Shown in pieces: positions 54,101 through 60,977 of a stretch of 64,000 bases of DNA. The notes under the pieces are model-generated. The model saw only the letters and a list, made by a program, of their open reading frames with translations. It ran no database searches and was not told the DNA's origin. The stretch comes from Candidatus Colinaster equi (GTDB taxonomy: Bacteria; Bacillota; Clostridia; Lachnospirales; Lachnospiraceae): NCBI GenBank assembly GCA_018064425.1, contig JAGHVF010000020.1, positions 1 through 64,000 of the forward strand, in the 5' to 3' direction. How positions within the stretch are numbered: the first letter of the stretch is position 1; the number at the start of each line of letters is the position of its first letter. The position numbers and the translations under genes are program-made.

Positions 54101-55615
54101 GATTGCATCAACCTTTGCAGATCCTGTGTATTGATCGTATTTTCCCGAAGACAACATAACTGCAACTTCACCTGTTACAACAGGACATGCCATGGATGTT
54201 CCGCTCTTCATAACATAATCAGTTGAAGTATTCGATGTTGACCAAATATCACTTCCCGGTGCACTCACGTCAACCATGTCACTTTTATTGGTAAAATCAC
54301 TCGGTTCATTTTTGACAGTTGTTGATGCAACACATATTACATGCTTGCAGCATGAAGGATATGTATACTGATATCCGCCGTCATTTCCTGCCGATGATAC
54401 CACCACGACACCCTTTTGATACAATTTCTCAAGAGCCTCGTCAAAAACATTCGTTTTTACATTTCCACCCAGCGACATATTTATGACATCAATGTCATTT
54501 TTTGCAGCCCAGTTCAAAGCACCGATAATATAAGTGTCCTCAATCCTTTCCGCTCCGATTTTGAGTCCGTAAAGATTGGCCTTCGGTGCAATTCCCGTAC
54601 CCTGTATGCCGTTTTCTCTTGCGGCGATTATTCCCGCAACATGAGTTCCGTGTCCGACCTGGTCATCTACATTTGTAGAACCGGTAACAAAAGTCTTTCT
54701 GCTTTGTAAAGCTCCACCCAATTCATCTGAATTCTTTGAATCGATTCCGGAGTCGATTACAGCTACGTTAACTCCCTGTCCTCTGTATCCATGCTTCCAC
54801 GCATATTCTGTGCCTAAAACCGCGTGATAATATTGATAATACTTACTTCCTGATATCAAATACGGATCAACCTTTGTTCCGTCGCGATATTCATTAAAGC
54901 TGTCAAGCTTTGTTCCCAAGAAATCATTGTCCGGTTCTGTATACTGTACAATATCAAGAATATCGTCGTTATATGAATCATCCTCCACAACCGTATCAAA
55001 GTGTCTGATACCGTTTGGATATACGGCAGGAAGATTGACATCCATATCAGCCGAGAGTTCCACGGCCTCACAAACACTTAAGTCTGTCGGCAAATCGATT
55101 ACTGCCACTTCGTATTCGTAGCTTTGAAGTGTTCCTCCAAGCATTGATGCCACAGTTTCCGCATCATTGGCATCCTCTGCCAAATATATTACTTCATCAG
55201 CAACGTAGTCTGTTCCTTCAACTCCATCCGCCACTGATTTGACTGTATCAGACATTTCAGACTTTTCCTGAAGCTGCACAGGCGTAAGTTCATAATCAAA
55301 TTCCATCTCAATGGGATTTGTTTCTGTCTCAGTAAATGTTTCATTCTCATCCGATGAAAGTGTCTGCATCTCATCTGTTTCCACAGTAAGCTCTTCCAAG
55401 CTTTCATCACTACATTCTTCTACTACAGTTTCAGATTGAGATTCTGTCTCTTCAATCAACGTTTCATCTGTTGTAGTTTCTGTTTCATCAAGCAAATAAT
55501 CGCTTATCATACTTCCCGAAGCAGCATATGAATCGGTTCCGTAACAGATTACTTCTGCACCAAAGATTGCGCACGCAAGCAATATTGCAGATATTCGACG
55601 TGTCAATTTTTCCAT
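51188..55615 (-). CDS. Secreted subtilisin-like S8 protease with BIG2-like repeats (second paralogue)
   Basis: 1475 residues with the same order as the protein at 44116-48798: signal peptide (about 1-32), Glu/Thr-rich linker, prodomain-like region, S8 domain with D288 (VAVIDSGIDS), H322 (GHGTHVAG), oxyanion N411 (SAGNDGG) and S474 (GTSMACP), chitobiase-type segment (YTRDGSKPSYS), and BIG2-like modules up to the shared C-terminal end DKITGKKFTVNLK. The triad is intact. The two proteins are diverged paralogues, not recent copies. The gene with its promoter and terminator lies exactly between two 66-bp direct repeats, which suggests later insertion or duplication. Acts outside the cell; the substrate is unknown. 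A TGACA-N4-TGTCA palindrome lies in the catalytic-domain coding region. Confidence 0.93.
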   Translation of the reverse strand: MEKLTRRISAILLACAIFGAEVICYGTDSYAASGSMISDYLLDETETTTDETLIEETESQSETVVEECSDESLEELTVETDEMQTLSSDENETFTETETNPIEMEFDYELTPVQLQEKSEMSDTVKSVADGVEGTDYVADEVIYLAEDANDAETVASMLGGTLQSYEYEVAVIDLPTDLSVCEAVELSADMDVNLPAVYPNGIRHFDTVVEDDSYNDDILDIVQYTEPDNDFLGTKLDSFNEYRDGTKVDPYLISGSKYYQYYHAVLGTEYAWKHGYRGQGVNVAVIDSGIDSKNSDELGGALQSRKTFVTGSTNVDDQVGHGTHVAGIIAARENGIQGTGIAPKANLYGLKIGAERIEDTYIIGALNWAAKNDIDVINMSLGGNVKTNVFDEALEKLYQKGVVVVSSAGNDGGYQYTYPSCCKHVICVASTTVKNEPSDFTNKSDMVDVSAPGSDIWSTSNTSTDYVMKSGTSMACPVVTGEVAVMLSSGKYDQYTGSAKVDAIEKDLKKSAIKVGAGMGAGIPYLPKALSIDTDSMTPTAPDISYVTNYDGNMDPVSMDITITSSIITHLVYTRDGSKPSYSNGNLKGEEAPQTGDGPDNAVTFTIPIKMDTTQTYKISALCYNDCGLASKVKTLAISVKPYVREIKISGGDTIAQGKSLQLTTDVVPSYAGNKKLSWKVTNESGKEMKAETDGISVSATGKVTTLKNKSVTVKPGDYYVVATAVDRKRITNKYKIHVIADVIIKSAKFSTKTITEYRAGANGTLNIADYLTAQKTDGTAADANDFIFTSSNGKVASVSNVTDEKGKVVLYAPGSAVITATANDGSGKKASVTVVCKQAVTGIDINLKSYAENNSTIYVATGNKLNFGTTVSPSNASNKKVKWEVGRVVDGKFTPLDVTDKSITVSTSGAVTVKKTADTGEYAVRALATDVPNTTVNAVKKFMVTDKKIKAIKTSTKSISMFYRSNYSYDIKSFKVTVDGLDSLYTGCMRVTSSNTDIVKISGIENINGENAINVYIQAVGNKIGKANIVVSAADGSGKKASVAVNVKQDVTKIEVTGKSTTLMRGKKMSLKATALPSNAVKKKIKWSLWQGNPEYEIDYKACGISISSSGVITAKANAVPGEYYAFAELEDNMWVYDFFDFTVTSGGITSIKPDTKNLTLYRVKGINNSPTTGEIKLAIAGTEGYNCAACSVSQTGTNVVSIPAYTYDMSNGILTIDVSATGKATGKSVITVASNDGSGKKAQITVNVVNPPSSLKITSPNNFDCMAPGSSKKMTAVVGKEYGKLANSKVKWSVSVDSDYSELAKEFAKYITISSNGTLKADKKLFRKTIAIPVTVKAVMADGSGLSDTYKMTVVCYPISKFVYQQNGYLYEKNSYNATVSLKDYQSGKSGVGYVPIMPITLDGRRIDLSLFEFAISVENPQIAGAAYSDSNYDSSFVVDAYMIPKKVGSTKVYFTDKITGKKFTVNLKVTK

Positions 55616-55663
55616 ACTTTCCTCCTAATATTCCTATCCGCCAACCGAACGTTCGTAAGAATG

Positions 55664-55692
55664 AATATATCACATCATTTTAATTATATCAA
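55664..55692 (-). promoter_or_regulatory. Promoter of the second subtilase gene
   Basis: Minus strand: -35 TTGATA, exactly 17 nt, -10 TATATT. AGGAGG precedes the ATG at 55615. Confidence 0.65.
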
Positions 55693-55762
55693 CTGCTATA
55701 TTTCATTTTCTGAATAGGATATCCTTTTGCAATACCTCTTCAGCATATTATCCGAAGTTAAA

Positions 55763-55800
55763 GAAAAAAATGCCCACAAGCACATTTTGTACTTGTGGGC
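55763..55800 (-). terminator. Rho-independent terminator downstream of the gene remnant
   Basis: Arms GCCCACAAG/CTTGTGGGC, followed in the minus direction by TTTTTTTCTTT. No intact minus-strand gene lies upstream within the window, so it is probably the original terminator of the truncated gene at 55868-56050. Confidence 0.75.
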
Positions 55801-55834
55801 TAATTAAGATTCACTCGCAAAACCTTACTTTGTT

Positions 55835-55900
55835 ATAGCAAATTTTATATAACAACTATACACCATTTTACTTAATAAGTCTTGATGTTCCCAATATTTG
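55835..55900. repeat. 66-bp direct repeat, copy 2
   Basis: Matches 50966-51031 except at two positions. It contains the last 10 codons of the gene remnant and the bases after its stop. The two copies bracket the second subtilase gene. Confidence 0.9.
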
Positions 55901-56050
55901 TCCTACAAAAAGCGGACCTCCGTGACCGTTCGCATCAAGTACAAGTGCCGGATTGACTCCTGCAGGGATTGTTACACTGTACAAGTGTCCTTTATGGTTA
56001 AAAAAGTATGTCATTGACATGTTTTTAGCGGTAAGTGTAGTTTCTGCACT
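55868..56050 (-). pseudogene. 3' remnant of a surface-protein gene
   Basis: An open frame of about 60 codons with no good start. It encodes TAKNMSMTYFFNHKGHLYSV and then IPAGVNPALVLDANGHGGPL, ending LGTSRLIK and TAA. The composition (beta-strand-rich, Gly-rich turn) and its own downstream terminator suggest the C-terminal end of a larger secreted protein. An in-frame TAG at 56051-56053 closes the frame upstream, and the GT2 promoter follows directly. An ATG at 56020 could start a 50-residue product, but no ribosome site is seen. The closing codons recur in repeat copy 1. Confidence 0.6.
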
Positions 56051-56084
56051 CTACCCACATTTTGATATCGCAAAAAAGGAGAGT

Positions 56085-56096
56085 TTGTGATATTAT
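56085..56096 (+). promoter_or_regulatory. Extended -10 of the plus-strand GtrB-like gene; predicted leaderless transcript
   Basis: TGATATTAT (TG-N-TATTAT) ends 7 nt before the ATG at 56104, so the transcript should begin at or next to the start codon. AGGAGAG lies upstream of the -10 (56077-56083) and would not be in the mRNA; it would fit an ATT start at 56092 only if a promoter further upstream is used. Confidence 0.5.
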
Positions 56097-56103
56097 CTAT
56101 CTT

Positions 56104-57021
56104 ATGAAAAAGATATCTGTAGTAGTACCTTGTTATAACGAGGAAGAAACAATTGAATCATTCTACAATGCAATATGCGCATTTTGGAATCAGATGGGCG
56201 ACTATGAACCGGAATATATCTTTATTGATGACGGTTCCAAGGATAAGACATGTGAATTGGCTATGCAGCTTGCCAAACGCGACGAACACGTAAGGTACAC
56301 ATCCTTTTCCCGCAACTTCGGCAAAGAAGCAGCCGTATTCTGTGGTCTGAAGCAGGCAACAGGCGACGCGGTTGTCGTTATCGACGCAGATTTGCAACAT
56401 CCGGTCGAGACAATAAAAGACATGGCTATGAAATGGGAAGAAGGCTATGATATTGTCGAGGGTATGAAATCAACAAGAGGAAAAGAAAGTGCAACTCACG
56501 GTTTTTTTGCAGGATTGTTCTATAAACTGATCAGCAGTATGATTGGATTTGATATGAATAATTCATCTGATTTTAAGTTGATGGACAGACGTGTTGTGGA
56601 TACGCTTAATACGCTAACAGAGAAGGACACTTTTTTCAGAGCCCTAAGCTACTGGGTCGGATTCAAAAGTACTTATGTCGAATACGAAGTACATGAACGT
56701 GTTGGCGGTGAGAGTAAATGGTCGAGCCTGTCATTAATCAAATATGCGGTGCGCAATCTTACGTCATTCACTTATGCCCCTTTGCATATTATTGCCTATT
56801 TGGGTATCATCATTATCATGTTAGGCATAGGACTTGGCATTGATGCCGTAATCAGCTATGCACACGGTAATGCAATCGGTGGTTACCCATCGTTAGTTAT
56901 TCTCATCGTTCTTGCAACAGGTGCTATTATGACAAGTCTTGGTATTATTGCATTATATATTTCCAAGATGTACGAAGAGCTGAAAAACAGACCTCGCTAT
57001 ATCGTAAGAGATCACAATTGA
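56104..57021 (+). CDS. GtrB/DPM1-like GT2 with two C-terminal membrane spans (plus strand)
   Basis: About 305 residues. The GT2 domain has ISVVVPCYNEEETI, FIDDGSKDKTCE, the conserved RNFGKEAAVFCGL and the metal-binding VIDADLQHP, all typical of polyprenyl-phosphate hexose synthases. Two membrane spans follow (about 230-290), then KNRPRYIVRD. It should make a polyprenyl-phosphate-linked sugar for transferases on the outer face, such as YfhO or other GT-C-like proteins here. It is unlike the GT2 at 17252-18187 in sequence but shares its layout. The ATG at 56104 starts the conserved domain; the tracked start is a TTG with no support. Confidence 0.9.
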   Translation: MKKISVVVPCYNEEETIESFYNAICAFWNQMGDYEPEYIFIDDGSKDKTCELAMQLAKRDEHVRYTSFSRNFGKEAAVFCGLKQATGDAVVVIDADLQHPVETIKDMAMKWEEGYDIVEGMKSTRGKESATHGFFAGLFYKLISSMIGFDMNNSSDFKLMDRRVVDTLNTLTEKDTFFRALSYWVGFKSTYVEYEVHERVGGESKWSSLSLIKYAVRNLTSFTYAPLHIIAYLGIIIIMLGIGLGIDAVISYAHGNAIGGYPSLVILIVLATGAIMTSLGIIALYISKMYEELKNRPRYIVRDHN

Positions 57022-57044
57022 CATATATTAAGTATCATGAAGGT

Positions 57045-57084
57045 AAAAAAGAAAGTAGGAATACAAATTCCTACTTTCTTTTTT
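57045..57084. terminator. Bidirectional terminator between convergent genes
   Basis: A perfect 17-bp stem (AAAAAAGAAAGTAGGAA and its complement) with T-runs on both sides. It serves the plus-strand GT2 and overlaps the stop of the minus-strand ChbG-like gene by 2 bp. Confidence 0.9.
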
Positions 57085-57988
57085 ATCTTTCTAACTTATT
57101 GACCGCTTCCAATTCCACATCCCTGTTCTCGGAAACATAAAAATCCGTTACATCTTCTTTACAATGTGCCTTCGTCACCTCATCAGTTAAGATGCGTCCG
57201 GGATGATACAGTATTTCCATACTTCTACCACGCTTATTTGCATACTTTGTCATATCATCCAACAACACCGTACACCTATCCAAGTCCATGTGCCCACTCA
57301 TAATAAGTCCCCATAACAAACCATAATCTATGCCTCGTTCACGAAGTCGACGCTCCATGCCGGGTGACAATATATTCAATATCACATTCTTGACAAAATT
57401 AATGGGAGAATAAGTCAAATACAACTTCGGCTTACTTAAAAAAGGGGTAATCGGCTCCCTGGCAACTCTCACAAATGCAGGCTTAACATTATACTTTTCC
57501 GAAAAGCTGTCAACAGCTTCGAACATAGCATCCCTAACAACAGGAATCATATGTGTATGCATATGACTATCCAATCTAAGTTCACATTCATCCGGCAGTC
57601 CAACGTACACTGCCTCCATCTGTGCAAGAATCTCTTCGCGCAGTTCCTTCTTTAGCCTGTCTCTTTTTTTACCGGGAATACAGGAAGCAATAAACAATCC
57701 GCCCCAGGATGAAATATTATATCCGTTATCATCCTTTATAAGTACATGCTCTTCGCCCGAAAGTGCATTACCGTCAATCAAATCGATATGCACTGTTATT
57801 AACGGTTTGCTGTCAAAGGAATCCCACTCGCTAAGCAGCATCTTTTTGCATTCTTCATAACAATCCATTGTGGGGATAATACTAATACTGTCCAACCTTT
57901 TATTTTTGATGCAGTCAATCATTATCCTTGAATTGGTAACAGACAGTCCATAATCGTCTGCATGGTAATCAATCATCTGTTTTCTCAT
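57083..57988 (-). CDS. ChbG/HpnK (YdjC)-family carbohydrate deacetylase
   Basis: A 301-residue enzyme with the metal-binding motifs of the YdjC family: IDYHADDYGLSVTNSR (Asp-Asp), ITVHIDLIDGN (His) and LRLDSHMHTHMIP (His-x-His), followed by LYHPGR. These enzymes remove N-acetyl groups from amino sugars such as chitooligosaccharide or lipid-linked HexNAc. Here it is probably cytosolic and could deacetylate a precursor of the surface glycan. It is the last gene of the leftward operon that begins beyond the right edge. GAGGAT precedes the ATG. Confidence 0.88.
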   Translation of the reverse strand: MRKQMIDYHADDYGLSVTNSRIMIDCIKNKRLDSISIIPTMDCYEECKKMLLSEWDSFDSKPLITVHIDLIDGNALSGEEHVLIKDDNGYNISSWGGLFIASCIPGKKRDRLKKELREEILAQMEAVYVGLPDECELRLDSHMHTHMIPVVRDAMFEAVDSFSEKYNVKPAFVRVAREPITPFLSKPKLYLTYSPINFVKNVILNILSPGMERRLRERGIDYGLLWGLIMSGHMDLDRCTVLLDDMTKYANKRGRSMEILYHPGRILTDEVTKAHCKEDVTDFYVSENRDVELEAVNKLER

Positions 57989-57997
57989 AATTTATCC

Positions 57998-58672
57998 TCA
58001 AAATCTTATTTCACCTTCGTTGGTGAGCAATGACACGCTTGTCACTTTTTCCAGCTTATCCAATGCTGATAACAATTCCTTCTCCTTAACCGTATATACT
58101 TCCATCATATAATCAGTTGAATTGTTCTTCATATTACGCGATTTTACTTTAACGCCCTTACAGTATTTCTTAAGGCTCTCCATAACATCATCTTCCGCAT
58201 CGGTGCCGTCGCAATTGACAATAAGCAAATACGGCTTCTTAACTCCCGGAAAATATTGCAATACAAACACACCGACTGTAACCATCAGTGCTACAATAAT
58301 CGCTATTTTGAAAAGTCCCGCTCCGCAAATAATTCCTTCACCTATGCTCCAGAACAAAAAGAGCAGATCCATTGTATCCTTTATTGCCGTTCTGAATCGA
58401 ACAATCGAAAGTGCACCAACCATACCAAGCGATATAACAATGCTGCTCTGCATCGCCAAAATTATTCCTGCCGTAATAACCGACAGTAACGACATAGCCA
58501 CATGATAGCTTCTGTCATACATTGATGTCTTATTCACAAGCTTATATATCACATAAATATATATGCCGATAAGAAAAGTAACGCACAACACCGTAAGCAC
58601 CTGACTGGTCGGAATATCATTGCCTGCAAATCCTTCCAACACCGACTTTTTGATTGCATCTGTAAAATTCAT
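57998..58672 (-). CDS. DUF4956 membrane protein
   Basis: About 224 residues: four N-terminal membrane spans and a soluble C-terminal domain of about 80 residues. The conserved segment SLGMVGALSIVRFRTAIKD after the third span identifies DUF4956. Genes of this family commonly lie next to VTC and CotH genes, as here, and the trio probably works together, but the biochemical role is unknown. AAGGAG sets the start at 58672, 15 nt inside the tracked ORF. Confidence 0.9.
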   Translation of the reverse strand: MNFTDAIKKSVLEGFAGNDIPTSQVLTVLCVTFLIGIYIYVIYKLVNKTSMYDRSYHVAMSLLSVITAGIILAMQSSIVISLGMVGALSIVRFRTAIKDTMDLLFLFWSIGEGIICGAGLFKIAIIVALMVTVGVFVLQYFPGVKKPYLLIVNCDGTDAEDDVMESLKKYCKGVKVKSRNMKNNSTDYMMEVYTVKEKELLSALDKLEKVTSVSLLTNEGEIRF

Positions 58673-58683
58673 GTCTCTCTCCT

Positions 58684-59445
58684 TCAATATCGCGCCATAT
58701 TCTGCGAATCATTTATTCTATGAAAACTATATTTGGAAAATGCCGTTCTTGTAAAAGCTCCTGCATCAATACTCTGTCTGATAACATCCGGCAACACCTC
58801 GTCATATTTCACTTCCAAAATGTGCTGACCTGTCGGTAGCAGAGGACTTACTGCTGCGACCTTATCCGTAAACGAATCATACTCATAAGTTCCGCCTATA
58901 CATCTGTCAAATGTTATTCTTACGTTACCGATATCGCCGACATATGCCGTTCGCTCATATTCTATCATGTTCACGGGTTGCATACGTCTGTTTAACATAG
59001 CCGCATACAACTTCTTACGCAAAAAAACATCTTCCTCCGTATATATCTCGCCATGTTCCGTCAGAAATTCTCCGGGAATCAAAGCACACCAATTACATTT
59101 ATCTCTGAGAGCATATATATTCTTTGACAACAGATATGACAACTCTTCACCGCCGATACGTGTCTGTCGTTTTTTTGTATATCCTTTTTTCTTAATCTTT
59201 AGTTCCAAACGTATGACGCTTGTGTCATTATTGTATGTCCTTATACGAAATTTCTCACGATTGTCAACTCCGCTAATATTATCATTCAGACAGGTATCAT
59301 ACATATCATCAAAATATACGCTTCTTACAAGATATGTTCCGTTAACAGCATGCTTATCTTCAGAAACGCACCCTGCCAATCGCCTCTTCAAATATTCAAT
59401 TTGTGCATCGTTAATCAGATATTTCTGCTCTACTCTATATTCCAT
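58684..59445 (-). CDS. VTC-domain polyphosphate polymerase-like protein
   Basis: A 253-residue triphosphate-tunnel protein. Its barrel strands carry the expected charged residues: YRVEQKYLIND, REKFRIRTYNND, RLELKIKKKGYTKKRQ, MIEYERTAYVG, VRITFDRCI and ILEVKYDEVLPD. In yeast Vtc4 this fold makes polyphosphate from ATP. The bacterial protein lies between CotH and DUF4956 and has no membrane span, so it may act on the cytoplasmic side together with DUF4956. It overlaps the end of the cotH-like gene by 16 bp. Confidence 0.9.
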   Translation of the reverse strand: MEYRVEQKYLINDAQIEYLKRRLAGCVSEDKHAVNGTYLVRSVYFDDMYDTCLNDNISGVDNREKFRIRTYNNDTSVIRLELKIKKKGYTKKRQTRIGGEELSYLLSKNIYALRDKCNWCALIPGEFLTEHGEIYTEEDVFLRKKLYAAMLNRRMQPVNMIEYERTAYVGDIGNVRITFDRCIGGTYEYDSFTDKVAAVSPLLPTGQHILEVKYDEVLPDVIRQSIDAGAFTRTAFSKYSFHRINDSQNMARY

Positions 59446-60977
59446 ATCTCATCTAAATAATTACATCGAATATGAAGAAAATCAGCCAGTTTTGCGTATT
59501 CTTCCTCATCACCCGCAGTGTAACCGTTCTCTTTATACATTTCCTTCCACCGTATGGCATCCATTGCCGCACTGTCTTGCAACAATACACGATATTCATC
59601 TATTCCGCAAGTAATCAAAGAATCTATATAATCGTGCATCTTCTTATATTTTTCTTCAATTATGATGCGCTGCTTCGGTACTTCATATAATATCGTATAC
59701 CACTCACTTGCATCCGATACTTCAGGCTTTCTGGCAAGTCCTATCGGTGGCTCGTCATGATATTCCATCCAATCCAGATAATTTCCAAGGCTCATATCAT
59801 AATCCCAACCGGGACCGGCATAAAGTCTGTCATCAATGCCGTCACTGTCTTTATAGAAATATTCGCTTGACACTCCGGCATCATAATTTTTTGTAATCAC
59901 GTTGACAAGATACTTGGCAGCAAAGGAACGCTCATCAATATAGTCATCGTACACCTGCATACCATACTGTTCATGCATATCAGCCGAATTGATAACTTCC
60001 TCGACTTCGTTCATATACTCCGCCAAATACTCAATCTGTTCCTTGGAGCAATATCTTGGAGATGAAACAATAAAATGTTCATCCATATCTGTTATAAAAC
60101 AGCTCTCGTTTGTTGCATACTCTGTATCATATCTCTGCGCATATTCACGTTCAATAATATATCCGCCGGTAATGTCATCAGGATTGGTATCAAGATTCCA
60201 TCCTTTCATCTTTTCCGTCTCATATGTCTTGTATGATTCATAATTGGCATGGTCATACAGTTCATCCATTGACGCTTCCATATCGGTTATATTTACTCTT
60301 TCGCTACCGACATCAATGGTTGCCTTCAGATAATAATTGCCTGCGTAATCACCGTTCACATACAGATCGCAAAACCTTCCGGGATATGAATACGGTACGC
60401 CCGCTTTCTGTTCCATATTAAAAGCTATATCATTCCGGACAAGTGTTGCATCACTGGCATTGGCATATAGCGCATATCCTGTTCCTGTTCCGAGTCCAAG
60501 TAGAGACACCTCTTCTTTAAGAACAATTCTATATGGTTTCTTTTCCCAATTCATCCAACTGTAATTGCCTCTGCCGCCAAATTTCTTGATGCCGCCGGAA
60601 TATACTCTGTTACCGTCCTCATCATATACTCGTATCTTCGCTCTTTCGGAATATTCCTTATCGGCAAGAATATCATCGAGCTTACCTGACTTTGTATCAA
60701 TATATACTGTCGGAAGATTTGCCGAGTGCATCACAGTATACTGCACATTTTTTGCATTGGGTGACATACGTGTTATATTATCGTCTGCATATGAAGGCAT
60801 AAAAAAGTACACTTTTCCATCTGACCAAAACGCATTGATTCTCTCGTCACCTACAGTAGCATACATATACTCAGTCTTCGAAAGTCCTCTGCTGTCTGCT
60901 ACTCCCATCACCATTATGCCTGTTATGGCCGCTATGATGATTAATATTCTGATACTCTTCTTTGTTTTCTCACCCAT
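59430..60977 (-). CDS. CotH kinase-family protein, membrane-anchored
   Basis: A 515-residue protein with an N-terminal hydrophobic segment (about 9-27) and an extracytoplasmic CotH domain. Visible CotH features are GGRGNYSWMNWEKKPYRIVL, LYANASDATLVRNDIAF, YVNGDYAGNYYLKATID and the metal-binding AGPGWDYDMSLGN. CotH from Bacillus is an atypical protein kinase acting on spore-coat proteins; the substrate of this version is unknown. It overlaps the yfhO-like gene by 37 bp and the VTC gene by 16 bp, so the four genes are tightly coupled. Confidence 0.9.
   Translation of the reverse strand: MGEKTKKSIRILIIIAAITGIMVMGVADSRGLSKTEYMYATVGDERINAFWSDGKVYFFMPSYADDNITRMSPNAKNVQYTVMHSANLPTVYIDTKSGKLDDILADKEYSERAKIRVYDEDGNRVYSGGIKKFGGRGNYSWMNWEKKPYRIVLKEEVSLLGLGTGTGYALYANASDATLVRNDIAFNMEQKAGVPYSYPGRFCDLYVNGDYAGNYYLKATIDVGSERVNITDMEASMDELYDHANYESYKTYETEKMKGWNLDTNPDDITGGYIIEREYAQRYDTEYATNESCFITDMDEHFIVSSPRYCSKEQIEYLAEYMNEVEEVINSADMHEQYGMQVYDDYIDERSFAAKYLVNVITKNYDAGVSSEYFYKDSDGIDDRLYAGPGWDYDMSLGNYLDWMEYHDEPPIGLARKPEVSDASEWYTILYEVPKQRIIIEEKYKKMHDYIDSLITCGIDEYRVLLQDSAAMDAIRWKEMYKENGYTAGDEEEYAKLADFLHIRCNYLDEIWNIE

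Larger units (their letters stand above)
55616..56103. other. 488-bp region with no intact gene; holds a promoter, terminator, repeat copy and gene remnant
   Basis: From left to right it contains the promoter of the second subtilase, a minus-strand terminator, copy 2 of the 66-bp repeat, the remnant of a surface-protein gene, and the promoter of the plus-strand GT2. A palindrome CGAACGTTCG (about 55646-55655) lies just downstream of the subtilase -10 and could be an operator. Confidence 0.7.

Noticed and set aside
55646-55655. SOS (LexA) box at CGAACGTTCG
   Set aside because: The clostridial and Bacillus boxes need four bases between GAAC and GTTC; here the halves abut.
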